DNA of 64,000 bases, from assembly GCF_028583425.1 (NCBI RefSeq), contig NC_072801.1, forward strand, positions 66,045,766-66,109,765. The letters run 5' to 3'. The stretch comes from Eublepharis macularius. Lineage: Eukaryota; Chordata; Lepidosauria; Squamata; Eublepharidae. The position numbers and the translations under genes were made by a program. Of the stretch, positions 10,165-21,639 are shown piece after piece. The first letter of the stretch is position 1, and each line of letters begins with the position of its first letter. A model generated the notes under the pieces. The model saw only the letters and a program-made list of their open reading frames with translations. It was not told the DNA's origin and did no database searches.

Positions 10165-13100
10165 ATGTCTCAGTCGGGCCCAGCGGAATCCAAAGCAGTC
10201 CCAGGCAGGGATCCTTTGTTTGATCCGTATGCGTCTCCCGACAATCCACAAGTGCAACCCCAAGAACTTCAAACACCTGCACCAGCAGGGAACGGAGCTT
10301 CAACTACTACTCCACCTCTCATCGATTTCGGCAGTGGGGAGGAAAAGCCGACGGCCTCCAAGCCTACGGCCACCACCATCCCCTTGTTCTCGTTACCTAC
10401 ACCTTCGGAGTGGGGACCCAGACCCCGAGAAACGAGAGAGCGCCGAACCAGTGGGGTGCACCAGCGATTACCTTTGGACGGGCGTCGAAGCCTAGAGACA
10501 GTCCCTGAATTGGACAGTAGCCAACCATGGCTGTTTTGGAATAGGACGACCGAGCAAACGGAATGGGACACGTCCCGCCGCGGCGTCCTAAGTTGGGATT
10601 ATTCGGAACTCACTCCGTGGTCGGAGCAACCAGAGGTTTCCGAACAAAGTTGGGTGCAGATGCAAAATCGCACCCTTGCTGTGGATTCCGGCATTTCGGC
10701 AGTTACGGGACTAGCCAAAGGAATTCTAGCAGCGAGATCGCAAGGCGATCAGGGAGACCCTCCACCTTGGGGGCCAATTTCCCCGGTGGTAGCAGTCGCA
10801 GGGGGCTCCAGGACGGACCAACCGGGTCCCAGTAGAATTCAATTGCTGGAAGCTAGGTTGGTCGATATGGAAGAAAGCCTAGCTCATGCCATACATCTAC
10901 TCTCATTGATGGTGGCGGGAGAGAGACCATCACCAGAGGAGTTGGCCATACAAATAGCCACCCTACAAAGTGTAATTTCCAATCCGAGGGAACCTGCTCC
11001 GTTGCAGCCGCCGCCCTCGAATGACCCAGGGAAGGAAGATGAAGAGGGGTCCCGCACCACTAGCCAGTGCCCTGACGAGCCTTCCGAATCGGAAGAAGAG
11101 GGGGAACCCTGCCCTGGTGAGACGGGAGAGACTCCAACTGAAACCCCTAGACCAGACGAGGTTCCGCATTCCGGGGATACTCCACTGGAAGTTCCAGGAG
11201 GAGGTGGAGAGGAACCAACCCGCCCGACAGAGTCGCCGGTGATACCCCCTCCAACTTCCCCTATAACGGTCCGGCCGGACCAGTTAGAAGAGCCTCCAGC
11301 TCCCCCAAGGGAGGGAACGCCGCATCAAACTCCAGTAATCATCCCCATACAACAAATCCCAGGGGAGGATCAACCTGTGCAGGTCGTACCACGAGAACAA
11401 CCTCCAGGTCCCAGATCAACGACGCCGGGAGGGGCAAGCCCGCGCGGCCCAGCACCCATCAGGCCTTCGCCGCAGCGGCCCCTCCCGCTTCGACCACAGC
11501 TAATACCACTACAGCAGCCGGTAAGATTACCTCCAACGCAACAGGTATTACCACCTCCCGATCAACCACTACAGCCTATACCACTTGGACCCCACCGACC
11601 CGCACCACAGCGACCTATCATAGCCCAACCTGTTCGGCCACCTCCAGCCCAACCGTTAGGGCCAGCACAACCGGTGCGGCCGCCGCCAGCACAACCGGTA
11701 CGGCCACCGCCTGCTCACCCGGTGCGGCCGCCGCCGGCTCAACCGCTCCCAACACCGCCCGCTCAGCCGGTGATGCCACCACCAAGCCCTCCGATACACC
11801 CCGTCCCGTATCTGCCACCGCAGCCGGGGGGCCCCGGGCAACCATTACTGCCGCAACAGCCATGGCCCCAACAGCCTCCTCCAGTGCCACAGGCGCCGCT
11901 AACTATTCCGATGGACTATTACCCCGCACCAGCCCCAAGGCAAGACCTTCCAATGGGCTGGGTGAAACTGGAAGCTACTTTTGACGGAGATCCCTCGAAA
12001 CTGGGATTTTTCCTGGTACAAGTAGTACAGTTCTTCAACAGATGGGGACATCTTTTTGGGAGTGAGGCCAGCCAGATTGAACATCTCGGTTCACGTTTAC
12101 AAGGCAAAGCGGCAGACTGGTATGTAGGACTATACAATATTGGGGCCCCAGAACTCAATACCTTACAAGGGTTGGTGGATGCTATCCGGGCACAATACGA
12201 AGACCCCTTAGAAGAAACTAGAGCCCGAACAGAATTGCAAGCCATTAGACAAGGCAACTTGTCGGCGAGGGACTATGTTACAAAGTTCCGACAGCTAGCC
12301 GCTAAATGCCCTAGATGTGAAGAATCTACTAAGATAATTCTGTTCAAACAAGGGCTGAACCCGAGACTTCTGGATAGAGTCCTCATGCAAGATAATCCGC
12401 CTACTCTATTGGGATGGATTCAACTCACATGTGAAGTTGAAAATCGCATATTGGAAGTCCGTTTAGTTGAACAACAACAACAAATGGGACAAAAACGCGC
12501 CTTAACTTTGCAGAAGGGAGGACGCAGTGCTGGATATGCGACCCGCGGAGCGAGGGATGCTAGATGGCAACAAGGTTTGTGTTTGCAATGCGGTCAAGCC
12601 GGCCACTTTGCGGCACAATGCCCTTATCGGCCTGTGCAAAGACCTCCGCTCCAACTACGACGTCCAACCCCTGCTCCATTCCCCACGTTGCAACGCCCAA
12701 CACCAGCTCCCAGATCGGGTAGAGGCCGCGGCATCTCCCAGCAACCTGCCCCAGACGGGATTGGAGGCAGAAGAACTTATGGAATACGACTCTGCTACTC
12801 CAAACGTAGAGGGAAATCCAGAAAGCCCCCAGTCGGGAAACGAAATGGATCTGTCGTAAAAGGGCCCAAACGACAGATCCACCCCCGACCCATCCCAACC
12901 AGGGACCGGCCGCATGGGTCCATATTATTCATGCCTGTGATTTTGCTAAACCCCGAAAGAAAGATGCACATCCGTGTACAAGCCCTCATTGACTCCGGCG
13001 GTTCAAGAGACATCATCGCCCCAGCCCTAGTCAATGGACTAGTATTGCCAATCCGGGAATTACAAAACCCAGTCATTTTCGAACAAATGGATGGCACCAA

Positions 13101-13314
13101 CATGAACCCCGTCACTACAGAAACAGTCCCAGTGGTGACGGGCATGGGGCCACACTGGGAAAAAAGGTCATTTGTCATCAGTACAACAGCCAAATACCCG
13201 TTAATTCTGGGCAGCAAGTGGCTATGCGATCACAACCCCTACATAAATTGGGCAGAAGGGAGTATCGCCTTCACCCACGCCAACTGTGAAAGCCATCGTT
13301 GGAACCAGAATTGA
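10165..13314 (+). CDS. gag: gag-protease polyprotein of chromovirus
   Basis: First ATG is at 10165, so the product is 1049 codons ending at TGA 13312. Residues up to about 590 form a long proline- and glutamate-rich region with repeated VRPPPAQP units (about 11630-11820). A Ty3-type capsid domain follows at about 11940-12460 (KLEATFDGDPSK, LQGKAADWY). A single CCHC zinc knuckle, CLQCGQAGHFAAQC, lies at 12580-12621. The aspartic protease active site LIDSGGS is at 12985-13005. The capsid packages RNA; the protease processes the polyprotein. The N-terminal extension is much longer than in the usual Sushi gag. The terminal TGA is in the same frame as pol, so it is either a recent nonsense change or a readthrough point. 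Confidence 0.88.
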   Translation: MSQSGPAESKAVPGRDPLFDPYASPDNPQVQPQELQTPAPAGNGASTTTPPLIDFGSGEEKPTASKPTATTIPLFSLPTPSEWGPRPRETRERRTSGVHQRLPLDGRRSLETVPELDSSQPWLFWNRTTEQTEWDTSRRGVLSWDYSELTPWSEQPEVSEQSWVQMQNRTLAVDSGISAVTGLAKGILAARSQGDQGDPPPWGPISPVVAVAGGSRTDQPGPSRIQLLEARLVDMEESLAHAIHLLSLMVAGERPSPEELAIQIATLQSVISNPREPAPLQPPPSNDPGKEDEEGSRTTSQCPDEPSESEEEGEPCPGETGETPTETPRPDEVPHSGDTPLEVPGGGGEEPTRPTESPVIPPPTSPITVRPDQLEEPPAPPREGTPHQTPVIIPIQQIPGEDQPVQVVPREQPPGPRSTTPGGASPRGPAPIRPSPQRPLPLRPQLIPLQQPVRLPPTQQVLPPPDQPLQPIPLGPHRPAPQRPIIAQPVRPPPAQPLGPAQPVRPPPAQPVRPPPAHPVRPPPAQPLPTPPAQPVMPPPSPPIHPVPYLPPQPGGPGQPLLPQQPWPQQPPPVPQAPLTIPMDYYPAPAPRQDLPMGWVKLEATFDGDPSKLGFFLVQVVQFFNRWGHLFGSEASQIEHLGSRLQGKAADWYVGLYNIGAPELNTLQGLVDAIRAQYEDPLEETRARTELQAIRQGNLSARDYVTKFRQLAAKCPRCEESTKIILFKQGLNPRLLDRVLMQDNPPTLLGWIQLTCEVENRILEVRLVEQQQQMGQKRALTLQKGGRSAGYATRGARDARWQQGLCLQCGQAGHFAAQCPYRPVQRPPLQLRRPTPAPFPTLQRPTPAPRSGRGRGISQQPAPDGIGGRRTYGIRLCYSKRRGKSRKPPVGKRNGSVVKGPKRQIHPRPIPTRDRPHGSILFMPVILLNPERKMHIRVQALIDSGGSRDIIAPALVNGLVLPIRELQNPVIFEQMDGTNMNPVTTETVPVVTGMGPHWEKRSFVISTTAKYPLILGSKWLCDHNPYINWAEGSIAFTHANCESHRWNQN

Positions 13315-16305
13315 GGTAGTGATCCAACTCACACTGAAAAGGCTCTTCTCACCCAAGAGGAAATAAATCAAATACCAGAATACTACTGGCCCTATTTGAA
13401 GGCTTTCTCCGAGGAAGAAGCTGATACTCTACCCCCGCACAGACGAACTGATTGCGCCGTCGAGATCTTACCAGGAGCCTCACTACCCAAAGGTCGACTC
13501 TATCCTATGAGTCTCCATGAACGGGAAGAACTCCGAAAATTCATTGACACTAATCTTCAAAGAGGGTTCATCCGTCCAGCCAATAGTCCCCATGCAGCCC
13601 CGGTACTCTTTGTGAAGAAAAAAGACGGGGGACTCCGACTGTGCACAGACTTTAGGGGACTTAATGCTGTGTCGACCAACAACGCCTATCCCATCCCGCT
13701 TGTCCGGGACCTTCTCAACGTCGTGGCGCAAGGTAAGATCTTTACAAAATTAGATTTAAAAGATGCTTACTTCCACGTTCGTATCAAAAGGGGGGATGAG
13801 TGGAAAACAGCGTTTAATACACCCCTCGGACAATATGAATACTTAGTTATGCCTTTTGGATTGACGGGAGCCCCGTCGGTATTCATGTCCATGATAAATG
13901 AAGTACTACATGAATTTCTATATAAAGGAGTGGTGGTGTATCTTGATGATGTGTTAATCTACTCAGACTCAGAGGAGGACCACATTCAACTGGTTCAAAA
14001 GGTTTTGGCCACTCTAATGAGCAATAAGTTGCCCATCAAGCTATCTAAATGTGAATTCCATAAAACTGAACTCACTTACCTCGGTTACTGTATATCCCAA
14101 CGGGGTTTAAAAATGGATCCTACCAAAATACAAGCGATCCAAGAATGGCAAACTCCCACTACCCGTAGAGAACTGCAGTCTTTCTTGGGATTTGCCAACT
14201 TTTACAGGGAATTCATTGCAAATTTCGCACAGATCACGCTTCCCCTAACAGAACTGTTAAAAACCAAAGATAAAGGGGACCAAGCGAAAAAACCCTCCTC
14301 CAAATTGCTGTGGACACCTGATTGCCAAACAGCCTTTGAATGCCTAAAATTGCAATTTGTAACAGAACCCATTCTCCGCCACCCTGATGAAAATTACCCC
14401 TTCATAGTGCAGGTCGACGCCAGCGATACTGCAATTGGAGGAGTGTTATTGCAGAAGGGGGAGGACAGGACACTTTGACCTTGTGCATTCCTCTCAAGAA
14501 AGTTTTCTGAGGCAGAAAGAAATTGGAATGTGTGGGAGAAGGAAGCCTTTGCAGTGAAAGTGTCCCTTACAAACTGGCGGCATTGGTTGGAAGGGGCACA
14601 CCACCCCTTCGAGGTTTGGACAGATCATAAAAACTTAGAGGCCCTCCGAAGTCCCCGCCGGTTAAATGCCAAGCAATTACGGTGGGCGGAATTTTTCTCC
14701 AAATTCAATTTCACTTTGAACTACCTCCCGGGCAAAACCAACTTTCTTGCAGACGCCCTATCGCGCATGCCCCAACATAGAAGTAAACGGGAGGAGACTA
14801 TAGATACAGTCTTCTCACCTACGCAATTGGGAGGCGTGGTAACTACACGCAGCCGCGCAATCCAACCCCTTCAGCACGGCCAAGAATGGAAATCGAAACT
14901 TAAGGCTGAGGTGGAAAAGGAGGGGGATAACGTGCCCAAATCCAAGCTAAAACAATCCCCGCAGGGGGATTGGTTATCGGGAAATAGATTCTATGTACCC
15001 GACAGTCTACGAAAAGAGGTCTTACAGCGATGTCATGATGCCCCCACCGCAGGACACTATGGGTACTTGAAAACGCTACATTTAATACAACGGCAGTTCT
15101 GGTGGCCGGGCATGCGCAAAGACATTTCCCAATACGTCGCCTCCTGCCCCATTTGCCTCAGCGCCAAAACCCGCAAGGGAAAACCTCCGGGTCTATTGCA
15201 ACCCTTGGAAACGCCCAGCAAACCGTGGGAAACGATATCCATGGACTTCATCACTGATTTACCAATATCCAAGGGGCATAACTGCATTTTGGTGGTAGTG
15301 GATCTGTTTTCCAAGCAAGCCCACTTCATTCCATGTACCACTATACCCACCGCTCGGAAACTGGCAGATCTATTTTTAAAACACATTGTAAAATTACATT
15401 CTTTTCCGTCTAAGGTGATTTCGGATCGCAACGGACAATTCGTTGCTAACTTCTGGCGGGAGCTTTTACAGATGTTAAACATTGAGCAAGGAATCAGTTC
15501 AAGCCACCACCCACAAACCGACGGGCAGTCGGAAAAAACTAATCAGATCTTAGAGCAATTCCTTCGTTGCTACATCAACTTCCAACAAGATAATTGGGTG
15601 GATCTCCTCCCTCTAGCAGAGTTTTCATACAACAATAGTGTACATGCCTCTACAGGAGAAGCCCCTTTCAAAGTTGTGTATGGGACCCACTTTAACCCTT
15701 TTCCGCTGGACGCTCCCCCTTCCTTTTCTCCGACTTCGCCAGATGTATCTTCCTGGTGGGGGGAGGCAGCCCAACAATGGACGCTCATTAAAAAACACCT
15801 CGAGAAAGCCAAACAGGATTACAAAAAATACGCCGATCGCTACCGTGCGGCTGAATGGGATTTGCAACCTGGAGATCATGTCTATATATCCACCAAGATT
15901 CTAAAACTAGCACAAGTCAGCCGCAAACTAGCCTTAAAATTCCTCGGACCGTTTACAGTGCGCAAAGTGATCAACAAAGTGACTGTTGCTGTAAATTTAC
16001 CCAAAAACCTGAGCCATGTACATGATACATTCCATGTCAGCCTGTTGAAGAAGGCTCCAACAGATGATAAATGGCACGTCAAAGCTCCACCCATCCCAAC
16101 ATTGATAGATGATCAAATACACTATGAGGTACAACAAATTCTGGACTCTAAAATCAAACGCAATCAGTTGTTTTACCTCATCAGGTGGAGGGACTTTGAC
16201 TCTGGGTTCGATGAGTGGGTGAATTCTGTACATGTTCATGCTCCTAGATTAACCAAAGCTTTTCATACTCGCTATCCATATAAACCTGGGGGGGATTTAT
16301 TTTAA
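13315..16305 (+). pseudogene. pol: pol of chromovirus: RT, RNase H, integrase, chromodomain (in-frame stop at 14476)
   Basis: Continues the gag frame directly after TGA 13312. LPPHR near 13432 marks the RT start. The RT core has LDLKDAYFHVRIK and the YLDD catalytic box at 13939-13950. RNase H starts at VQVDASD and is interrupted by TGA 14476-14478; the same frame resumes immediately and runs open to TAA 16303. Integrase shows the HHCC zinc site (H...H...CPIC near 15030-15155) and the D,D-E core (SMDFITDLP, VISDRNGQF, QTDGQSEKTN). The C-terminus (about 16110-16290) is a chromodomain (FYLIRWRDFDSGFDEW) that would guide integration to marked chromatin. With both stops the copy is probably not autonomous. 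Confidence 0.88.
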
Positions 16306-16316
16306 GGGGGGCAGAA

Positions 16317-16733
16317 TGTCAGGTTCAGTGGATATATGAGCTGTACTGTCTCCATTTTCTAATGCTTCTAGTGTTTAAGTGCTTTCCCCACAGGTGCACA
16401 AGTTCCCAAGCAGACTTCTCACCGAACGAGATTGTTTTGTCTAACAACGTTCCATCCCAGATTGGCCTTGACGGAATCCAGCTTCCCAAGACTGAAAGAT
16501 GTTGTTTTGAGAACTGTGGGGGGAGGCTGGCTCAGCTGGGAACTGTTACTTTGTACCTCATGCTTTGCTCTTCATTGGTAACAATGATCTTGTACCATCC
16601 TGAGTCTCCTATTCAGGACAGTGGACTATAATGAACCATTTCTACAGTAAAGTTTCCTTATTCAAACAATGGACTCTTGTTTGCTTGTAAAGGAGAACCT
16701 GTAAGAAGGACATTATCTAGCCACAGTCTGACA
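16317..16733 (+). repeat. 3' LTR of the chromovirus
   Basis: 417 bp, two mismatches to the 5' LTR, followed by target duplication CAGCC at 16734-16738. Confidence 0.95.
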
Positions 16734-16738
16734 CAGCC

Positions 16739-17970
16739 GTGGCCCAGTCATAAAAGAGATGTTGTGAGCCCCCAGCCCCTCAGTGTAGTGGGTTTCATCT
16801 GTGACCGGCACCCTCATGATATAGGAGCGGAAGCCACCTCACTTCCCCCAGTCGTAGGGAAGGGTTATTCCAAATAGGGGAGCCCAAACCTCCTTCCCCA
16901 AGTGCAGGGGAAGCACGGGTCTCCTTCTTTCCTCCAGGGATGGTGATTGGTGGAGACACCCTCCCGTGCCTATGAGGAAGGGGTGGCCACCTTGGAAACC
17001 CACCTCTATGATGTGGCTCCCTCCCATAAAAAGGGGGGTGAGGTACCATCCACCCATGCTCCAGGGGCCTGTCACCCCTGGGGAGAGAAGGGCAACTGGC
17101 CCCTGACATCTGTTGAGCTCCCAAGGAGGGGGCAGCCAGGAACAAAAGTCCCCTAACCAACATGGTGTGGCCACTCCCTTAAAAGAGGGGTGTTGGGGAG
17201 GTGCTCGAGGCCACAGCATCTACCCACACTTAAGCAGCCCATTGTCCTTGGGGGAGGAAAGGGTGATGGGCCCCTGGAGCCTGTTGGGCCCAGAAGGAGG
17301 GGATGGCCACTGAGGAAACCCACCTTGACGACATGGTATGGCTACCCCCCATTTAAGTGTTGGGGGCCATCCCATGGTTGCTTCTCCTCACGACATTCTT
17401 CTAAGGGCCTCTTGCTCTTGGAGAGAGCAGCTGCTCCCCCACCAGTGCAGCCTCCGTTCCTCCTTGCCGAGGTCCGGCTTGCTCCATTGATGGAGGTCCT
17501 GGAATGTAATCCTGACCTCCAATGGAGATCTGCTGATGCCTGGATGTCCACATCTGCACCCTGCCAATTTTGGTCTGTCCCCCTCAATTCCTCACTCTCA
17601 TCCTCCTTCCCATGTGAGTCCCCTCCAGATGTCTGCCCCGCCAAGAGTCCTCCTGTCTTTTAGTCTCCCCACACCCAGTTCTGCCTCCTCATGAGGATTA
17701 TTCTCCCTCCCAGAGTTGGTGTTTCCAGCCTTCCCTTGTGCAGTCTAATGGGAAGATTTCTATTCCCCCCACAAGACTCTCCTTCCCCCAGGATCACCTC
17801 TGTCCTCCCACCTCCCCGAAGAAACACACTCCCTCCCCCCAAAGTTACCCTCCTCTCCTGGACTGTCTGTGTCCTCATGTCTTTCAAAGTGTACTCCTCC
17901 TGCTGTCTCCCCGCAAACGGCCAGGGAAGGGTTTGTCTGGCTGCTGCTTAAGGATAGTATTGTGTCAGTG
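16739..17970. other. Gene-free GC-rich spacer, unrecognised
   Basis: C/T- and G-rich sequence with short loosely repeated phrases (gggccc, ctcccaaggaggg, gtggccactccc). Several overlapping frames are open on both strands, as expected from composition, and none shows a domain. Possibly an old minisatellite or a repeat body belonging with the element end that follows. Confidence 0.4.
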
Positions 17971-18360
17971 CGGTCTTTGATAGCAAAGTCTGTTTGACCC
18001 CTGATGAAGCAGGCTACTCGGAAACAAGAGTCTTGATGACCGGTTCCTTTTCGGATCTACAGTATTTGGAATCTTGCCATCCATGATTTTTTGTATGAAA
18101 GAAATGACAAAGCATTTCTAAGTTACCAAGTTACTAAGAATATTGTACCTTTTGGATTTGGCTGTTTTTTCCGGTTACCTATTGGACTGTCTGGATAAAC
18201 TGCACCCACTCCTTTGTGAACTTTTGTAGATGTTACAGTTTGTAAATTCTTTGCTTGGCCATTTATTGTTAGAATTCTATGTGATTATTAATGTGTGACT
18301 ATTAATGTACCCCTAGAGATTCTAATAAATATTGCTGATTACTTTGCACTTTGCACTTGG
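17971..18360 (+). repeat. Penelope-like terminal sequence (tentative)
   Basis: Opens with gacccctgatgaagcaggct followed by cggaaac, the tgatgaag...gaaac signature of Penelope-like terminal repeats. It runs into an AT-rich end with aataaat at about 18325. No ORF. Confidence 0.4.
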
Positions 18361-18404
18361 TCACTTCAAAAACATTTGTAAGCTACACTTACTTGTAAGA
18401 CTTT

Positions 18405-18640
18405 TCATTGATGCTGTAAATTGGGTCCCATTATACTCTTGGCTGTGATTCCAGTGTATTGGCAAACTTGGAGGGTGGCAGGAGAAGAGCCTGCTGAAGA
18501 CTCACGGCGAGTTTGGCATCTGTGATAGCTTCTGGGGTGGGGCCAGGGTGCTCGAAAGTGATGGACCACAGACCAACAAACTGGGTGTGCAGAGGGTTTG
18601 TGAGTGGTCTGCGGTCCATGGCCCATGGTCCATGAAAATC
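18405..18640. repeat. Unclassified interspersed repeat
   Basis: Contains atggaccacagaccaacaaa and ggtccatggcccatggtcca, a self-complementary motif of a kind seen in non-autonomous hAT-like elements. Class not established. Confidence 0.3.
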
Positions 18641-18754
18641 AATGGATTTTTCTCAGTCCATGCCCCACCCTATTTTTGGTTCAGTCATACAAGGCAAGAC
18701 ATTTAAGAGTGGGATTTGGGCAGGTGGAAATGACCTCACAGAAGGGTGAGAAGT

Positions 18755-19375
18755 AGACATGGGCATGAACAGAACCCCCCCCCCCGAATAAGCTGTTCGT
18801 TGTTCATCACCATCCACAAACAACAAACAACAACTGTTAATAAACATGACCCTGTTCACAAACATGTTCATTGTTCATTGTTCGTGGCCCTTTAAAGATC
18901 CCTTTAAACTATCAGCTGTCAGGTGGCAGGGGGGATTCCCCCCACTGCCTGCTAGCTAATAGTTTAAAGGGCCCTTTCCTGCCACGTGCAAGGGGCAGGG
19001 CCCTTTAGAGGCCTCACAAACTGACCTTCCCAATATCCAATACCCACCAAATTTGCAGGGCACATAGTCCTCACTGTCATCCAAAAACACACCAAGTTTC
19101 AGAGAGATTGCACCCTGGGAAAGGCATGATACATGGGTCCCCCCCTTTGTTGTCATTTTCTCTTCATAGTGGTAAAAACGGGACTCTCCGCTGGAAGTAC
19201 TTTGAAGGGTTAAAGCCAGAAGAAAAGCCAGAAGGAGTTCAGACAGAGTTAAGTCCCTGCTTCCGTTGCCAGGGGAATTGATTGAATGGTGCCAGACTGT
19301 CTGGCTTGACAAATGGCTGACAAAGGCAACCAACGATACTTGCAATGAACACTTGTTTGTTTAGAATGGGGCCTC
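18755..19375. mobile_element. Non-autonomous element inserted in V2R-2 intron
   Basis: Interrupts sequence that is continuous in V2R-1 (about 6420-6470). Rich in acaaacaacaaacaac and ttcattgttcattgttcg motifs. No ORF of interest. Probably a DNA-transposon derivative, but ends and target duplication are not clear. Confidence 0.4.
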
Positions 19376-19535
19376 ACGAATGACATCAAATAATATGATA
19401 TCACAAATTGTAAAATCCTATATGAACTGAGCTGCTTCCTATGCCCTGTTCCAGAATCTCCATCAGCTTCCCAATCTGGCCACTCTAGAGGTATATTATA
19501 TTTTCACCTTAAAAAATTGTTGTGACTGCTGTTAG

Positions 19536-20973
19536 GTAGTGCGGTCTTCAACATGTGTCAAGAGCTGCCAACCTGGATCCAGCAAGACTGTCTGTTGCTA
19601 TGGTTGTTGTCGATGCCTGGAAGGGAGGATTTCAGTGCAAATTGGTAAGGAAAAAAAGAATGGGTATTTGATACAAAAAGACAGAGCTTTACATTTGGGC
19701 CTGTTCTAATACCCATCTCTTAAAGTCAGCAACAATGATACAAATGGGGTTTCCAAAACCTCATTTCTTAAAAGAGAGTAGAAAATCAGAAGCCCGTGGA
19801 CCATATTTGCCCTGACAAATTGCCCTGCCCAAGGAGTCCATTTTCCTCTGCTTCCTACAGTCCCTATTGCAAATTCATGCAAGATCTTTTAAGCATAGCA
19901 TGAGAAGGAAGGAAAGTAGGAAATAGTATTCCTGTAACATGTTAATCTCCCCATTTGAATTCTACACATAATGTAAAAGTCCATGATCACATTAAATTTG
20001 TAAGGATTTTGCTTAAGACTAAGCTTGCAGAATATCTTTGTCACTAAGATCTTCCTTGTTAATTTCAGATGCTGACCAATGCCAGGGGTGCCCAGAGGAT
20101 CAGTCTCCAAATCAAAAGCAAGACCGGTGCATTCTCAGAAGCATCACTTTCTTATCCTACGGAGAGCTCTTGGGAGGAGCCTTGGCTTCCTTGGCCCTTT
20201 TGTCTTCCTTGGCCACCGTCATGGTGACAGGGCTCTTTGTTCGGCACTGGGACACTCCCATCATCAAAGCCAACAACAGGGGCATCACCTGCACCCTCCT
20301 GGCCTCTCTGCTGCTCGGCTTCCTTTGCTCTTTCCCGTTTATTGGCCAGCCTGGGGAGCTGACCTGTCTTCTGCGGCAAACTGTGTTTGGCATCGCCTTC
20401 TCCATCTCCGTTTCATATGTGTTGGCCAAAACCATCACTGTGGTTCTGGTCTTCATGGCTACCAAACCAGGAAACAGCATCATGAAATGGGCAGGGAGGA
20501 GCCTCGCAACATCTGTAATTATTTTCTGCTCTCTCATTCAAATGGGTATCTGCGCCACCTGAATAGCCACCTCTCCCGCATTCCCAGAGTTGGACATGCA
20601 CTCCCAGATCAGTCAGATCACAGTGCAGTGCAACGAAGGCTCAGAGATCATGTTCTACCTTGTCCTGGCCTACATGGGCTTTCTGGCCATCCTCAGCTTC
20701 ACTGTGGCTTTCCTTGCCCGAAAGTTGCCTGACAGTTTCAATGAAGCCAAGCTGATCACCTTCAGCATGCTTGTGTTCTGCAGTGTTTGGGTGTCCTTTG
20801 TCCCAACATATCTGAGCACCAAAGGAAAATTCATGGTGGCCGCGGAGATCTTCTCCATCTTGGCCTCTAGTGCTGGGCTGTTGGGTTGCATCTTCATCCC
20901 CAAATGCTTCATTATTTTAGTTCGGCCACAGTTGAACACCAGAAACCAGCTCATTAGGAAAAAAGATGGCTAG
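19536..20973 (+). pseudogene. V2R-2: truncated V2R pseudogene (exons 5-6)
   Basis: Exon 5 is 19536-19644: 109 nt, an in-frame 18-nt deletion against 127 nt in the other copies, removing six residues between the conserved SK and VCC. Exon 6 is 20069-20973. It keeps all seven hydrophobic segments but has TGA at 20560-20562, where V2R-1 and V2R-3 have TGG (Trp) in ATxIWIATS. The frame is otherwise undamaged to TAG 20971. Splice sites AG/GT are preserved. Exons 1-4 are not found anywhere between 8074 and 19535, where mobile elements occupy the space. A functional receptor is not possible from this copy; the few lesions suggest a recent death of the 7TM part. Confidence 0.92.
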
Positions 20974-21635
20974 ACTGAGCTGTTCTTCTCATTTTCCTCT
21001 GGGAACATTTTCCTTTAGTATCGGTGATATTCTCACAGAGAAGTTAGGGGTATACATTCCAGAATTTCTGTGCTGAAAGTATAAATGAAAATCATTGTTC
21101 CAGGTTGCAATGGTCTGTGCTTAGATTTAAGTGATCCTGTAATGATTTGCCCTGTTTGTTTGAAAACCCTTTGTATGTTTTCAATTTAATTCAATTCAAC
21201 TCCTCCTTACATTACTTTAAATATTTAACTCCAGAGTGCCCTGGTAATAAATAACACTCCTTTTAATTCCATTCACACTGAGCTTCAGGTGATATTTTAC
21301 CCCATTTTTAACTAAGCTTTGTGGTTTCAAAAATAATTATATACCTTTACGTCAATCATGAAGACTTATTTTCCACACAGACCTTTACTCTCATCTCATG
21401 TCATCTCCACACAAATAGATTCACTCAGGCCTTCCCACATAGCTTGCTACATACAACCATTGCTCTCTGTCAGATACACACAAGTTCCTCAGGCACACAC
21501 ACAGTTTACGTAAGAGCTATTCTGAGACCAATAGCTATATCAAAATTCTGCAACCATCAAGCTTATGAACTTATAAACCAATTCTACTTTTGTTTTTAAA
21601 AAAAAGATCCTTTTTTCCCCTTCACAGCAATTCTC
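20974..21635 (+). other. V2R-2 3' flank, no gene
   Basis: AT-rich. aataaat appears near 21247, too far to be an obvious V2R polyadenylation signal. Nothing else recognised. Confidence 0.4.
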
Positions 21636-21639
21636 ACTC

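Larger units (their letters stand above)
9734..16733 (+). mobile_element. Full-length Ty3/Gypsy chromovirus (Sushi-like LTR retrotransposon)
   Basis: 7.0-kb element with two 417-bp LTRs, both starting TGTCAG and ending CTGACA. The 5-bp direct repeat CAGCC at 9729-9733 and 16734-16738 is the target duplication. The LTRs differ at two positions that I can find (A/G in agtaaaAttt, G/C in gagaacGtgt), so the insertion is young. The internal region carries gag, protease, RT, RNase H, integrase and a C-terminal chromodomain in this order, which defines chromoviruses. A polypurine tract (aaggggggcagaa, 16304-16316) precedes the 3' LTR. gag and pol share one frame, interrupted by TGA at 13312 and 14476. 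Confidence 0.95.

Noticed and set aside
12527..12859. Overlapping +1-frame reading of 110 codons inside gag with an acidic end, possibly an alternative gag C-terminus.
   Set aside because: The main frame is open through this region from zinc knuckle to protease, so no frameshift is needed. The overlap is most likely a composition effect.
16795..17887. Long open frames in the C-rich spacer after the LTR element.
   Set aside because: Frames overlap on both strands, with low-complexity Pro/Ser/Leu content and no start context or splice sites.
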